NCBI RefSeq assembly: GCF_001625305.1
Contig: NW_017802891.1
Location: 269,983-333,982 of the forward strand
Length of the DNA: 64,000 bases
Source of the DNA: Branchiostoma belcheri
Lineage: Eukaryota > Chordata > Leptocardii > Amphioxiformes > Branchiostomatidae
Direction: 5' to 3'
The notes under the pieces were generated by a model. The model searched no databases. It was not told the origin of the DNA and worked only from the letters and a program-made list of their open reading frames with translations. Below, one piece after another: positions 10,791 to 24,300 of the stretch; within the stretch, counting starts at the first letter, position 1; each line of letters opens with the position of its first letter. The position numbers and the translations under genes were made by a program.

Positions 10791-12284
10791 ATGGCAACAG
10801 AAGCGCTGACGTCAGCCTCACCGCGTACTCACACGGGTGAGAAACCCTACAGGTGTGAGGAGTGTAGCAAAAGGTTTAGTCAACTGGGTCATCTGAAGGT
10901 GCACATGCGGACTCATACTGGTGAGAAACCCTACAGGTGTGAGGAGTGCAGCAGGCAGTTCAGTCGGCTGGATAGTCTAAAGACTCACATACGGACTCAC
11001 ACAGGTGAGAAACCCTTCAGGTGTGAGGAGTGTAGCAAACAGTTTAGTGAGTTGGGTTCTCTGAAGAAGCATATGATAACTCACACCGGAGAGAAACCGT
11101 ACAGATGTGAGGAGTGCGGCAAACAGTTCAGTCAGCTGGGTAGTCTGAAGACCCACATGCGGACTCATACTGGTGAGAAACCCTTCAGGTGTGAGGAGTG
11201 CAGCAAACAGTTTAGTCAGTTGGGTCATCTGAAGAAGCATATGAAGACTCACACCGGAGAGAAACCCTACAGGTGTGAGGAGTGCAGCAAACAGTTCAGT
11301 CGGCTGGGTAGTCTGAAGGAACACATGCGGACTCACACTGGAGAGAAACCGTACAGGTGTGAGGAGTGCAGCAAACAGTTTAGTCAGCTGGGTATTCTGA
11401 AGAGACACATGCGAACTCACACTGGTGAGAAACCTTACAGGTGTGAGGAGTGCAGCAAACAGTTCAGTGAGCTTGGTACACTGAAGAAACACGTACGAAC
11501 TCACACTGGTGAAAAACCTTTCAAGTGTGATGAGTGTGGCACACAGTTCACAACAACAAGTATTTTGATGACACACATGCTGACTCACACTGGTGAGAAA
11601 CCCTACAGATGTGAGGAGTGTAGCAAACAGTTCAGCACGCTGAGTAGTCTAAAGGCACACATGCGAACTCACACTGGAGATAAACCCTACAGGTGTGAGG
11701 AGTGCAGCACACAATTCAGAGAGCTGGGTCATCTAAAGAAGCACGTACGGACTCACACTGGTGAGAAACCCTATAAATGTGAGGAGTGCAGCAAACAGTT
11801 CAGTCGGCTGGGTAGTCTGAAGGCACACATGCGGACTCACACAGGTGAGAAACCCTACAGGTGTGAGGAGTGCAGCAGGCAGTTCAGTTCGCTGTGGGAT
11901 CTGAAGATACACATGCGGGCTCACACAGGGGAGAAACCCTACAGGTGTGAGGAGTGCAGCAGGCAGTTCAGCACACAAAGTCATCTGACGAACCACATGC
12001 GAACTCACACTGGTGAGAAGCCTTACAGATGCAAGGAGTGCAACAAGCAGTTTAGTCAGTCGGGTTCTCTGAAGGCTCATATGAAGACTCACACCGGAGA
12101 GAAACCCTACAGGTGTGAGGAGTGCAGCAGGCAGTTCAGACAGCTGGGTGATCTGAAGAAGCACATGCGAACTCACACTGGTGAGAAACCTTACAAGTGT
12201 GAGGAGTGCAGCGGGCAGTTCAGTCAGCTGGGTAGTCTGAAGAAACACAGGCAAACTCACACTGGTGAGCAATCCTACAGATGA
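10791..12284 (+). CDS. C2H2 zinc-finger protein with 17 tandem fingers
   Basis: A 497-residue protein made almost wholly of 17 Krueppel-type fingers of 28 residues each joined by TGEKPY/F linkers. It probably binds DNA in the nucleus. All 17 keep both Cys and both His. No KRAB, SCAN, BTB or ZAD domain is present; the N-terminus is only about 15 residues. The coding exon starts at 10773 after a good acceptor (TTTCTACAG), so a 5' UTR exon probably lies upstream. The ATG at 10791 is in CACCATGG context. Recognition helices are unusually alike: most read xLGSLKxH or xLGHLKxH, with position -1 mainly Q, R or E and position 3 mainly S or H. Finger 9 is the most divergent. It ends at a TGA reached shortly after finger 17. 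Poly(A) signal at 12898-12903. Orthology cannot be assigned. Confidence 0.94.
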   Translation: MATEALTSASPRTHTGEKPYRCEECSKRFSQLGHLKVHMRTHTGEKPYRCEECSRQFSRLDSLKTHIRTHTGEKPFRCEECSKQFSELGSLKKHMITHTGEKPYRCEECGKQFSQLGSLKTHMRTHTGEKPFRCEECSKQFSQLGHLKKHMKTHTGEKPYRCEECSKQFSRLGSLKEHMRTHTGEKPYRCEECSKQFSQLGILKRHMRTHTGEKPYRCEECSKQFSELGTLKKHVRTHTGEKPFKCDECGTQFTTTSILMTHMLTHTGEKPYRCEECSKQFSTLSSLKAHMRTHTGDKPYRCEECSTQFRELGHLKKHVRTHTGEKPYKCEECSKQFSRLGSLKAHMRTHTGEKPYRCEECSRQFSSLWDLKIHMRAHTGEKPYRCEECSRQFSTQSHLTNHMRTHTGEKPYRCKECNKQFSQSGSLKAHMKTHTGEKPYRCEECSRQFRQLGDLKKHMRTHTGEKPYKCEECSGQFSQLGSLKKHRQTHTGEQSYR

Positions 12285-12540
<256 letters not shown>

Positions 12541-12897
12541 CCTGATGCAGCGAACAGTTCAGTGACCGAACGACTTTGACATTTATGTGGAAAACCGCCA
12601 ACAAGATGTCCCGTTGAAGCGCGCGATCCACTGTTTGATAATGTTAGATAGAGACTTAGACGACATCAGTTAAAATGTTTGATTGTGGACATATGGGTAT
12701 GTAAAGGTCTGTTAAAGTCTTTTGTCCTTTTAGCCACCTCGACTTATCTTTATTGTAAAAAAACTTTTTTAATTTGTGAAACTGACCTTAGTGGAAATGC
12801 GTTGTACACAAATTGTACACGTTTTGTGCAGTTTTGTATTATTCGTCAATGCATAAGAAAACTAGAGGTCTTCGTCAGAGGTACATTGTTGTAGAGA

Positions 12898-12903
12898 AAT
12901 AAA
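12898..12903 (+). terminator. Poly(A) signal AATAAA of the zinc-finger gene
   Basis: A canonical AATAAA about 615 bp after the stop, followed within 30 bp by a T-rich stretch (TTCTTTACTCTTTTTAAT). It is the first canonical signal after the coding region. Confidence 0.6.
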
Positions 12904-12949
12904 CATGTGTATTCTTTACTCTTTTTAATAATAAATTTGGTCTAAAGTA

Positions 12950-15370
12950 CAAAAGAATCTCTGTACTCTTTTTTTAATGCTACGGAACACCCTGAAAGGC
13001 TTCGCCACAGATTTTACAGACGCGCCGTCACCCGTACGCGTGTTAGGCCCTTCTGTAAGGAGCCCGCCCGATCACTATAATTAGCGTCGACAGTCGATCA
13101 CCAGTAATGATGAGTGACATATCTTTATTGAACACAGCACGACTAACAACCGGCATACCTCGTTCTTGGGCCGGCAGTATAGTGTTACGTTATATCAAAA
13201 TATCTAATAAGTTCCAGAGATCCGGCCAGTTATGAATGAAACCTGTTGTAACTTGTAGGGGTCAGACCCCACCAGTTATTAGTTCTGATCTGTCACACCC
13301 CGAGAGTGTTGAGTAGTTATTAGCAAGTATAACGGAAACCTCCAACTGTCACTTGTTGTAAGGCGCTGAGTAACTGACGAGACGGGGGAGTCCCGCGTCC
13401 CGACCAGGACAAACTCTACTCCGCATACAGCCTTTGGCAGGCTTGTTATTTCTCCAAATTCGTTCTGTTATTGAAACTAAGAGGGGGAACAACGTTTTAC
13501 AGGGGTTTCCCCGCTTGTAACTTTGATTCTGTAAAGGACATGAACTCGCCAAAGGTTAATCCAAAGGTTAGGTCGTGATCCCCGGAACACAAGGATTTAA
13601 TGAACTAGAACTCATGTTTCCCTCCCAAATGTCTGCTCAATTGATAAGGGACTTTTGATTTTGTTAAATGATTTCTGTCAAATTACTAGAGTCTTGGCCA
13701 ATCGGCTATGACAAATTCTGATGAGAATAGCCAAATTTGGAGGAGGGCGGAACCCCGATTTTGAGGAAATAAAAGAAGGAAAACACTAACAATCAGGGAG
13801 AAAGCAACTCCGTCGGACTCCACGAGTACGGGAACCCCGAGTCACCGAAGTCAACATGAGCCACCGAACTTAGACTTTTTCGGCTCCGAGCCAGCGAAGG
13901 GGTTTTCCTGAAGTCCGCGGAGAAGGAAGGGGAAACTACCGTCCCACCTACTGTTACTCAGCGCCGTCTCGCGGGTGTGCTTCGCTGTAACAACGCAGGG
14001 TCTTCAGCAGAATAAACCTGTCCCATTGCAACGAACTTGTCGGAGACTCCGTGCCTTCCCTCGACCTCACACACAGCAACTTTACGGCTCGGGAGACTCT
14101 GTCTAACGACCGGAAGCTACGCCAAGCCTTACACTTCTACGTTATTTGATTTTGGACTGTTACTGGAAAAAAACTTACAAGAAATTCTTCTTACTGTATT
14201 ATGATGAAAGTGTCACGGCAGTCCCGCAAAATATAACAAGAGAAGATGTGATGGTGGAAAGAATCAGAACAGGGCGACTACTGCTGTTTTGTTAATTTAT
14301 TTTTATGACGAATAGAAGACCTGTTTCTTGCTACACTGCGTTCTTTTATTCAATTTGTGTCCTAACATTTGTATTTCTAATATATTCTAAATCTTGGCAT
14401 CTCTTTTTTTCGGCCCTTCATGTTTTTATCGCGCTTTCAATTTAGATTTAAGGTCTCCAGTGGACGTCATCCATAGTAATTACTTGGCCGTAGAAAATAA
14501 ACTGACGCATGCCCAACCATGAAATACAATGAACATGCGAACTGATAATGTGAAAAAAACTTAATAACTAGAGTTCCTCGACCTCGCCAAATGATGTTAA
14601 TCTTTATGACTGACAAATCATTCTCCCTGATTATGCAAGTAGGATCTCATTTGCACGAATTATATCACACCAAAAGACATTCTCCAAGATATTCTCCACC
14701 AAAAGACAGTCTTATCTTAACAAAGAATGTCATTCTAGCATTTCCTCATAAGTAGGGAGAAACCTCTGGGAATCACTAACAAGGAACTGTATCTCAAGCA
14801 TAATAGGACACTAAACGTACCATTATTTGTTGGTTATCTATAGTTCTGCCAGATTGCTCAAGTAGTTAGGGACCTGCTTTTGTATCTGGCTGTATCTCAA
14901 CGTCTGACTTATGATATGTGAATTTTCCCAGGGGCAGGGAATAAATGTTGAATTGACGAAATCTGGTCTTTATATTATTAGTAGTCTTCTGGTCTTAATT
15001 TTGGATAGACAATTCACGTATTATAAGTACTTAATAAATAGTAGGAAATGGGTACTGAAAAAAGAGCACATGCAATTAAGACTTCTTGGCTTGATTTAAT
15101 TCTGCAAACAGATGAGGACTATCTACAAGTCAAATGCGTTTTGCCTAACTATCAAATTCCATCACTTTCGATTACAAAACAGCAAAGGTTGAAGTGTATT
15201 GTATATTTAGAAAACAGACAGCGATTCCTAGCTAGACCTACGTCCCTTCACATGCCCTGGTAAATGGGAACTAGGTGGACATAAAAGATAGTGATATTAT
15301 GCAGTACATCATTAAGTCATTGAGGAAAGGATAACACATCAGTATCTTAGAACAATTTTTTAAATCTAAT
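12950..15370. other. Gene-free region; possible solo LTR at about 13290-14095
   Basis: No exon is recognisable. The stretch 13290-14095 is GC-richer than its surroundings and reads like a long terminal repeat: it begins TGTCACACCCC, has an AATAAA near 14010 and ends about CACACACAGCA. I could not find matching target-site duplications or a second copy, so this is a weak call. The rest (14100-15370) is AT-rich with no features I can name. Confidence 0.3.
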
Positions 15371-15374
15371 TTAC

Positions 15375-15510
15375 TTCATCTTCATCTTTGCCGGGGCTCA
15401 AAGATGTTATGTGAGCCCCGGCTACACCCCCATATAGCCCCTGATGGGGCACTTTTAGGGGGGGGGGGGGGCTTGGTCTAAGGCGGGCAGGCCTCCAGCC
15501 TGGCTTCACA
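15375..15510 (+). repeat. GC-rich repeat, copy 1, in the 3' region of DPY19L
   Basis: CTTCATCTTTGCCGGGGCTC...GAGCCCCGGC forms a hairpin, followed by a 14-base G tract and GGCGGGCAGGCCTCCAGCC. A second, longer copy lies at 19150-19500, inside a DPY19L intron. This copy lies just past the DPY19L stop, antisense to the gene, so it probably sits in the 3' UTR. Confidence 0.7.
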
Positions 15511-15525
15511 TGCAGATCTCAGTTT

Positions 15526-16428
15526 TTATGATACCTTGTAAGTACGGAAAGTCTTGTTCTGAAAAACCACAGTGAAGTATATTCTATATTGTGGTGCCCC
15601 ACTCTGAACGGCGTGACAGAAGCGGGGGTGTGCCGCAGGGTGGTCCTTGGGGCCTCTAATCCCTCCTTCAACAACCTGGGATAAGAAACAAAGTTGTTAA
15701 ACATAACTGTTAAAGGAAGTAAATTCAACGACTCCTGAAGCTGCATTAATTTGAATAAGTATATTTTGTCTAAGAAAACATTCCTTAGGTGGTAGCACAT
15801 CACAAACACTTACCGGTCCATGTACAGTACCATTCCCATTATTCACCAGTTTCCCATCCCCAGAATGCATTGCGTAAACAGGGGTAAACCTCATTTGCAT
15901 AGGACAGGAAGGCATCGGAATGATCCTGGTGGTGTTAAACAGCTTGTTTTTCACTGTGTTTTGGGGTGTTGGGGGCACTTTATGCTCAACGTTAATTACA
16001 TTACTATGGGTCGAATCTGACAACAAATAGAGAATGAAGCTTTTGTGTTCTTTTCATCATGGAACATGTGGTTTGTAACGTTACAGTATCAGTATAGCGT
16101 TACCAATATAACGTTACAAACCACATATTAAAAAAAAAATCATTCTCTATCATGAAGAAAAGTTAGAGGAAGAACGAAGAAGAAGAACACACACACCCCA
16201 CTCATGATCTTACATCAGATTCTACAGTCGGTGGAACTCACATGGTGATTGCTCATGTCCACAAGGTCCCGAAGTCGACAGCCGACACCGTGCACCTGAC
16301 CTCTCTCATAGCAGATGCTGTTCTCTACAATGATGTACCTGGTGCCGTGAGCCTTGAGAATGGCATGAACCTCTTTAGGATGCCTCCTACCATAGATCTG
16401 GTACAACTGGAGACCAAGAAAATCATAT

Positions 16429-16495
<67 letters not shown>

Positions 16496-18251
16496 GTGTA
16501 TGTGTGTGTGTTAGATTGAAAAATATTATGCAAACTTAGCCTTCTCCCTGCTGCCTTCCTGGTAACTAACACAAACTTTGTGTCAAAAGGCAATATTAGC
16601 AGGCTGAATGTTAAAGGGACAATAGGCAATCGTAACACCAATTTTCTTGCGGGTAATTGGGAATGCTGTGACTGTGAGCCTGATGCTCTGTGTATATAAA
16701 TTGTAATGCTAGATTGAGAGAATATCCTTTCATAGTATGCATTCTACGCAGGTAATGTTACTTGTCACTCACTCACTCACTCACTCACTCACTCACTCAC
16801 TCACTCACTCACTCACTGGTCCGAGCTTCCCTCGGTGCCAATGATAGCTCTCCATCTCTTCCTATCCTCATTACTACCATCAGCTTTTTCCTGTCGAGCT
16901 GGGTGTCGTCCATTAATTGGTTAATATAGTTTCTTGCTGGACGACCTCGACTTCTTTTTCCATGTGAGGGCTCCAACAGTAATAACTGGTTTATGACTTG
17001 ATACATGTTACTTGTATTTACTATTAATACACAGTAATCTTCGTATACAATGTTATCAGGATGATAAGAATCTGTACACCTGTCCCACCTGTTTGGTTCT
17101 GATGCGCAGGTCCCTGTCCTCGTAGTGAGGATGGTTGGTGATGGGACGTCCCGTGCAGAGTTTCACACCTGCCATCAGCTGCATACTGCCGGTGAAGGCT
17201 GCAGTAGCCGGGGTTTCCTTTCTAACAACAACACACACGAAAATTTTGACATATGTATCTTGTTAGATATAATGACTAAAAGGATCTTCTGGATGCTGGT
17301 AATGTTCTTCAAGATTGTTACAAGTCACGAACCATGTCTCACATTCTCAATACCAGATCTTCTGCACAGAACAACTTCAGATTACCCAGACCTAAGACAA
17401 ACAGTAAGAAACGTTTGTTCACTTATCGTGCAATATTGCTGTGGAACAATCTACCATATCACGTTAAGACACTGAGTAACCTAATCAGGTTCAAAAAAGC
17501 TATTCCAAACAGTGTTACATGAGCCTCAACCTCTGGTTTTAAATTGTTAACTTAATATCGACTTGTGTGTTCATTCTTGATGTTTTGATGTATTTATGTC
17601 TTTTTAAATGTATTCACTGTATTTTCCATGTATGTGATTATGTAATTCTTATGTTTGAGCCTTGGAAGATTAGCCCTGCAGGGCTGAAAGGCTTCGAAAT
17701 AAATGAATGAAATGATGCATAGAGATATTATAACGTTACACAAATCATTGCAAAATTACTGCCACATAGCAAACCATACTGCCTACATATACAATATGTA
17801 TAAGCCACGCTCATGAAGACTTGAACAGCAAAAGAGTTAACAAGAATTCGGAGATTTCATACCTCCATGAAATATATGAGTTTTTCTAAATGTTTTTACA
17901 CAGTACACTACAGTACAGAACAAAATAACACAGGTTTTTAGTTTCAAACACACAGTAGCACCTTTGGCCTGGATATGGTAATGTAGGCTTTTCCCGAGGG
18001 AGAGCCTCATTAATCAACCAGGGCAGGCGCTGCCTCCACCCCGCACATCTGTTTTTCCTGCCACCCCACACATCTGTTTTACCTGTAACCCTGCACATCT
18101 GTTTTCCCGGAAATTCTGCTGCAGTACCAAGGTCAACCACCAGGACGCCCATATTTGACATTGACCTTTGGCTTCCTATGACCTACCAGCATACCAAATA
18201 TCATCACAATCCATAAAGGCGTTCTGAAGTTATGCTGACTACAAATGTGCG

Positions 18252-18301
<50 letters not shown>

Positions 18302-21300
18302 GCACCAAAAACTATACTTCCATTTTTCATGGAGGTCATTATCACACACTCATGATTCTGTGCTTACTTGATCCACTCCATGAGCTGAACTGTGTCTGGG
18401 TCATGAAACGCATTCCGCTGCTTTACCTCTTCAAGAGTTGTAGGCAGGGCCTGACGATCCGGAGATACATGTATGATTGCAAAGTTCAGTCAACATTATT
18501 TAACGTAGCCTCCAAATTCTACCCAAACTTTCACACATATACAAATGAAAAGAAAACTACTCTCTTAACATCCGGAAACCCACAAATTACAGAAAAAGTG
18601 GGATACTTTGTCTTCCTCTGTTTTAAAAAAGAAGTCAAACCCAGTAGTTTTTACTAGTAGTTTCTTAGTAGTTATCAGTAGTTCTATAATGTACTACTTG
18701 TCTGTTTTTTATACCATACGTTTCTTCTGTTCCTGCAATTAGCCCTCGGGCACGAATTTGCCATTATTAATGTACATACATACATGTATGTTGGACTACT
18801 TTCCTTAGGGCAATAATGACTTTATTTCAAAACAAACATACTGAAGAAAATGATAATCATAACATTTGCTTGCGGGAACTCACCACAGCAAACAGCAGGG
18901 CCAATATTCCAGCTGTGACAACATGTCTGACTAGCTGAACCTGGAGGGAATATGAGATGTACTTTCTGTTCATCTATATCTAAAACTGTTTTGTAAACAT
19001 TTGTAAACAGAAAATGTAGCTACAAAATTTTCATTTAGATCTCTCAGAAATGTTTGGTCTCTTATCTGGTATTAGTATATTTTTGGAGAAGTTTCTAGAT
19101 TTTGTAAGTAGGATACTTCTCACTTTAAGTCTTTTCAAGGAGAATTTATACATAGATGTCTTCATCTTCATCTTTGCCGGGGCTCTTAGATGTTGTGCAA
19201 GCCCCGGCTACACCCCCATATAGCCCCTGTTGGGGCACTTTAGGGGGGGGGGAGGCCTTGGTCTAAGGCGGGCAGGCCTCCAGCCTGGCCCGGAAGGACT
19301 CAACGGTGGGAGCCGTGGTTACCGGGCCAGGCAAGGCGTTCCATTGTGAAATTGTGCGGGGAAAGAGGGAGTATTTATGTGTCTGTGCGTGCGTGTATGG
19401 GTTGGTATTTATACTGATGACTCCCTCGGGTACGCCCCTGAGCTGGCTTGAGCAGTTTATCTGTAGGGATTATAATAATTTTATGCACTATTGTAGATGT
19501 AGATGTAGAGAAAATAGTGTTCAATTAATTGAATTGATTGCTAGTATGACTCTTACCTTAGCCTCCGATAGGTCTATATGCAACTTTTTCAAAAGAATTT
19601 TCCAAGCCTCAAAATCAGCCACCCCAGCAGCAGCTAACACGCACATGTGCGGGGTCCACAGATATTTGAACCTCTTGGTAGAGACTGCTAAACAGCCAAA
19701 CACGGCTGCAGAAATGGCATGATAGGCTAGCTGTGGCCGCTGTGATATCAGAGGGGCGACTGAAGAGAGAGATGAACTCTGTACACCATTCCATGCAGCC
19801 AGATCTTTAGTACTGTACATAAGAGAAGAAGAAAATATTAGGCTCTTATTGTCCTAAGGTCCAATTCAATTAATTGGTTTTTGTATTCTAAAGAGATAAT
19901 GCTGTACCAGATGATCGACTTGGAAACAAAATCTGAGGGAAGAAATTATACAACTTGGTGCAGATAGCTAGGCCACACTACTTTAATTAGTTGTTTCTCA
20001 GACTTCTAAAGAAAAAATATCAAGCGGCAGGGCGAAAAAAACATATCAAGGCACCCCATGACAGCCGAAAATGTTACGATATGAGCCATGAAGTGAACAT
20101 ACCAGGCTGGTCTATAATTAAAACAATAGATTTTGAACTTTTAATGAAACGAAGTTGTATTGTTATATTAAAAAAACTTTAACAACTAGGACGAAAAGGA
20201 CTTGGGGCCAAAATATGTCTTTCATTTAGCATTTTGGATTCAGAACCTAAAATGTTCTTATTTTTTTCAAAACAGAAAAAAATGGAGCGGGCAAATACAA
20301 GAAACAACAAATTAGATTGGTGTGGCCTTAAGTGAATTTAGTTAGCTTACAACATCTTCACAGACCTATGTTTTTGCTGTCTACCTGTATGAGTGAAAAC
20401 TCATACAATAGATTGATGTGGCGGATATGCCGCTGATGCATTCAGATAGAGTTACAGTGTATATGGCTAAATGGTTAGGAAAGTATATAGGCATCTGCTG
20501 TGCCCTGTTCAAATGAAAAACTGAAAGATGCATTTTAGATTATGAACATTTCATCAGTGGCTCCAAAACTACAACATGAACAAATGTATCCATTTGGGAG
20601 AGAATTATCATAAATATGTTGATTCGGAGTGTAAAAATGTCCTAGAAGTAGAGTACCTCCAGTTTTCTAGCACAGATGCATTTTAGATAGTGAACATTTC
20701 ATCAGTGGCTCCAAAACTACAACATGTACAAATGTACATCCAACAGAATTTGGGAGAGAATTATCATAAATATGTTGATTCTGAGTGTAAAAATGTTCTA
20801 GAAGTAGAATACCTCCAGTTTTGTAGCACAGACTGCATCAAAACCAACAGAACGCATAGCTGGACAACAGCATACAGGGGGAACACGAGGTACTTGGAGA
20901 GACGGACAAACGTGTCCAGTGGAAGGACCCCAAACGATGTTGCGCACAGATACAGCTGTGCATCAAAGTCTCTTTCACCGCCACTCAAACCAAACTTCCC
21001 CATCAGGAACAGAAAAATGTGCTGGTCTGCATCTGTTACAATGATGGCCTAAAAGAGATGCAGGTATATAGAATAAGGACGCCTTAACCACATTATTGAT
21101 CACTGACATAATTATAACATTGTTAGTGACTCAACCATCGCTCAACCGGGACGGGGGGCGACTTCTGACAACCTTTGACCCTTTGCTGACGTCACACGTG
21201 GAAAAAATCGCGTGTTCACATCATTTGGGTCAGAAAGCTGAGGAAGACTGAGTGATTAAGTCGAAAATTCCGGTGAGTTAAATCTATGAGTTGGAGAACA

Positions 21301-24300
21301 GTTTAACATTTTTCATACTGTAAGTGATGAATTTAGGTTTTACTTATCACTTATTTCGAAAGTCCATAGCTATTGATGCTATATGAAAAAAAGCCCTTAC
21401 CTTGATAATTTTGTTAAATAGTAGCATTGACATCATCACCAGGATGACATTCAGAACAAGCCCAGCAAGCTGCGATGGGAGACTTCTTCTGGTCAAGAAC
21501 TGCTCCTGTCATGTTATCATAGCTGGTCAATGGTCATACAGCTGTGGTGTTCCCAAACATAACACTAACATCACTGTCCCTGGTGCTGAATAGCATTCAT
21601 GCTGATATTGCTGTCCTTTATGCAGTACAGTATTACATTCATACTGATATTGTTGTCCTTTATGCAGTACAGTATTACATTCATACTGATATTGCTGTCC
21701 CTGGTTCTGAATGGCATTCATACTGGTATTGCTGTCCTTTATGCAGTGCAGTATTACATTCATACTGATATTGCTGTCCCTGGTTCTGAATGGCATTCAT
21801 ACTGATATTGCTGTCCTTTATGCAGTATAGTATTACATTCATACTGATATTGCTGTCCTTTATGCAGTACAGTATTACATTCATACTGATATTGCTGTCC
21901 GTGGTGCTTAATGACATTCACAATGACATTGCTGTCCATGGAGCTAAATGGTATTCATGCTATTCAAGTATTCATACTTGCACAGCTGTGCTTCTTGCTA
22001 CATGAACTTACACTGTCTTAGGTAGCTGTCCATGGTGCTGAACAATATTCATACTAATGTTGTTGTCCTTGGTACTGAATGTCATTCACACTGACATTGC
22101 CAGAATTGAAAAACACTCACAACTAGAGAAGTAACATTTGCAAAGCAAATGCATCATGTTTACCTTCGGACATGGTCTGCTCTGTTAATTTTTACTCAAA
22201 CACATTCACATATACATTCACATGTACTACGAGTATATGGTGACAGGAGTAGAGCAGACCATGAAATTGCAATATTATGTAACCCAACACCAGTCACCAT
22301 GGTGACAGACGTCAACAAATCATGTAACTGACCAGGTCAGAGGTAAGTGTTTGGAACAGAAGAGGAGGAAGAAACTGAGTAAAAACAATATGTTTTCCTT
22401 CGGTAAACATAATAAAATTGCCAGAGGAGATTTTAAAGAAAAATGTGACCAGGAGGACCTACCTTGAATGCAATGGTGAGCATGGCAGAAGGGATAAAGC
22501 TGAGAACCAGTGAACAGAGGACCATCTTGTTAAAGAACTGACAGACACAGACGGCCAGAAGACTCCCTGCCTGGATGAGCCAAACCTGTCTGATCTGTGA
22601 AACACATTACTCTCCTTTGGAGGTGCGATAATAAGTACTCTCACACCTACAAAGCTGCAATGTTTTTGATGTAGTTCAAAACTTCATTCCATGTACGGGT
22701 AGATTCTCGTAATTGAGAGATCACTAACTTGTTTGTATTTATCTTGGTTTTGTCCACTTTGTAATTATGCATGTATCTTGTCAATGTGTTTTATACTCGT
22801 TGTATGTTTTTGAGTAGAAGGTGTCATATAAGCAACTTTTGCTTTTTGCCTCATACTCAATAAATATATGTGAATAGAATAGATGATAAGAGATAAACCA
22901 GGAGTTGCAAATCATAAAGCAACAAAATGCTTCAAAAAATTATTAAAATTATAAAAATTATTAAAATTATAGAAATTAAATTTATTAAAATTAGCAAAAT
23001 TAGCAAAATTATCAAAATCATCAAAATCATCAAAATCATCAAAATCATCAAAATTATCAAAATTATTAATATTCACCAACCTTTTTTGCTGGGATGACAT
23101 CCAGGACTGCACATCCAAACAGAGTCATGGCCTGGAGAAGCAGAGCGAACTGTGCAAACTGCCATGTCAGGGTGAAACAGAAGGTACAGATACACAGGAG
23201 CACAACAGTCACCACCTACAATAGCAAGGGAAAAGACTGGTGTAGAAGACTTGACTTTAAAACAGTTCTGATATTATCAGATGATGATGATGATGATGAT
23301 GATGATTATCAGATAATAGCAAGTGTAAAAGCAAGAATCGTGTGCGCGATTCGGAACCTAAAGGTCCCGGGTTCGAGTCCTGACATGCCACCGATCGTGT
23401 GCCCTTGGGAAAGGCACTTTACACGACTTTCCTCACTTAGCTCAGGTGAAAATGAGTACTGTTCTGTCATGTATTTTGTCCCGTGTTGGTGGCGGCATTA
23501 ATATAAGTTGAAAAACTTGTGTGTGTCGTCACCACGTCGTGTGATTACGTGTTGGAATAAAGAAAAAGCAAGAATCCCCTTTGTACGTGTTACGTTACCA
23601 GTTACAGTTGATACGATGATACCATTTAAAAATTTGTAAATTCTTGTTTTTTTTTCACTGTCACATGTTTTACAAGGTCTTTTTTTGTTTTTCATTGCAG
23701 TACTGTAGGACCTCATCTGTATGTATCAGTTTTAATATGTTTCCTCACCTTAAGATTGCGATGGAGGTTTGGATGGAAGAACACTGTCAGGAGAAACATC
23801 TGCATGTACCAGAAAGGAAAGGCCCAGCTCTCCCGCCCAGCAATGCTGAACCATACCCGGGTGGTGTCAGCACTGCCGGAATTGACGGAAATAATTTATT
23901 GAAGACTGGAAAGCTCCAAAAACTTTGGAGGAACATTTTCTTAATAGACGGAGGGGCAGAGGCTATGTCACATCCCCATGAGATATTTTTTATATTAGTT
24001 CATTTCAAAATAACAAAACAACACAAAGTAGTTCCACTGATCCTCGAACATAAACAAAGTATAAGGGTACAATAACAATAATACTAATTATCAAAATATA
24101 ATGAAATACAAATTAAGAAAGAGGGTATGTTGACAAACGGAAATCAAAACAGCTGCTTAAACAAAATAAACAAGACTGATTATGTCTAGATTAATGAAAA
24201 CTTAATGATACAGTAGAAATTATATAAATAATCATAACACAAAATTAGAGGGGATACCGGCTTTCCCCATGAAATATTTTCATTCGCTACAATGTATTCC

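Noticed and set aside
13290..14095. A solo LTR of a Gypsy-type element
   Set aside because: Plausible TG...CA ends and AATAAA, but no target-site duplication or second copy found; kept only as a low-confidence remark.
16423..16641. Frames rich in Cys-Val or Thr-His
   Set aside because: Translation of the (TG)n microsatellite.
21527..22005. Several open frames of 68-89 codons on both strands
   Set aside because: They lie in a minisatellite with no stop by repeat structure; no domain, and the stretch is intronic in DPY19L.
23340..23400. A functional tRNA gene
   Set aside because: Only the B box (GGTTCGAGTCC) is good; there is no cloverleaf, and the 3' side is SINE body found again at 43180.
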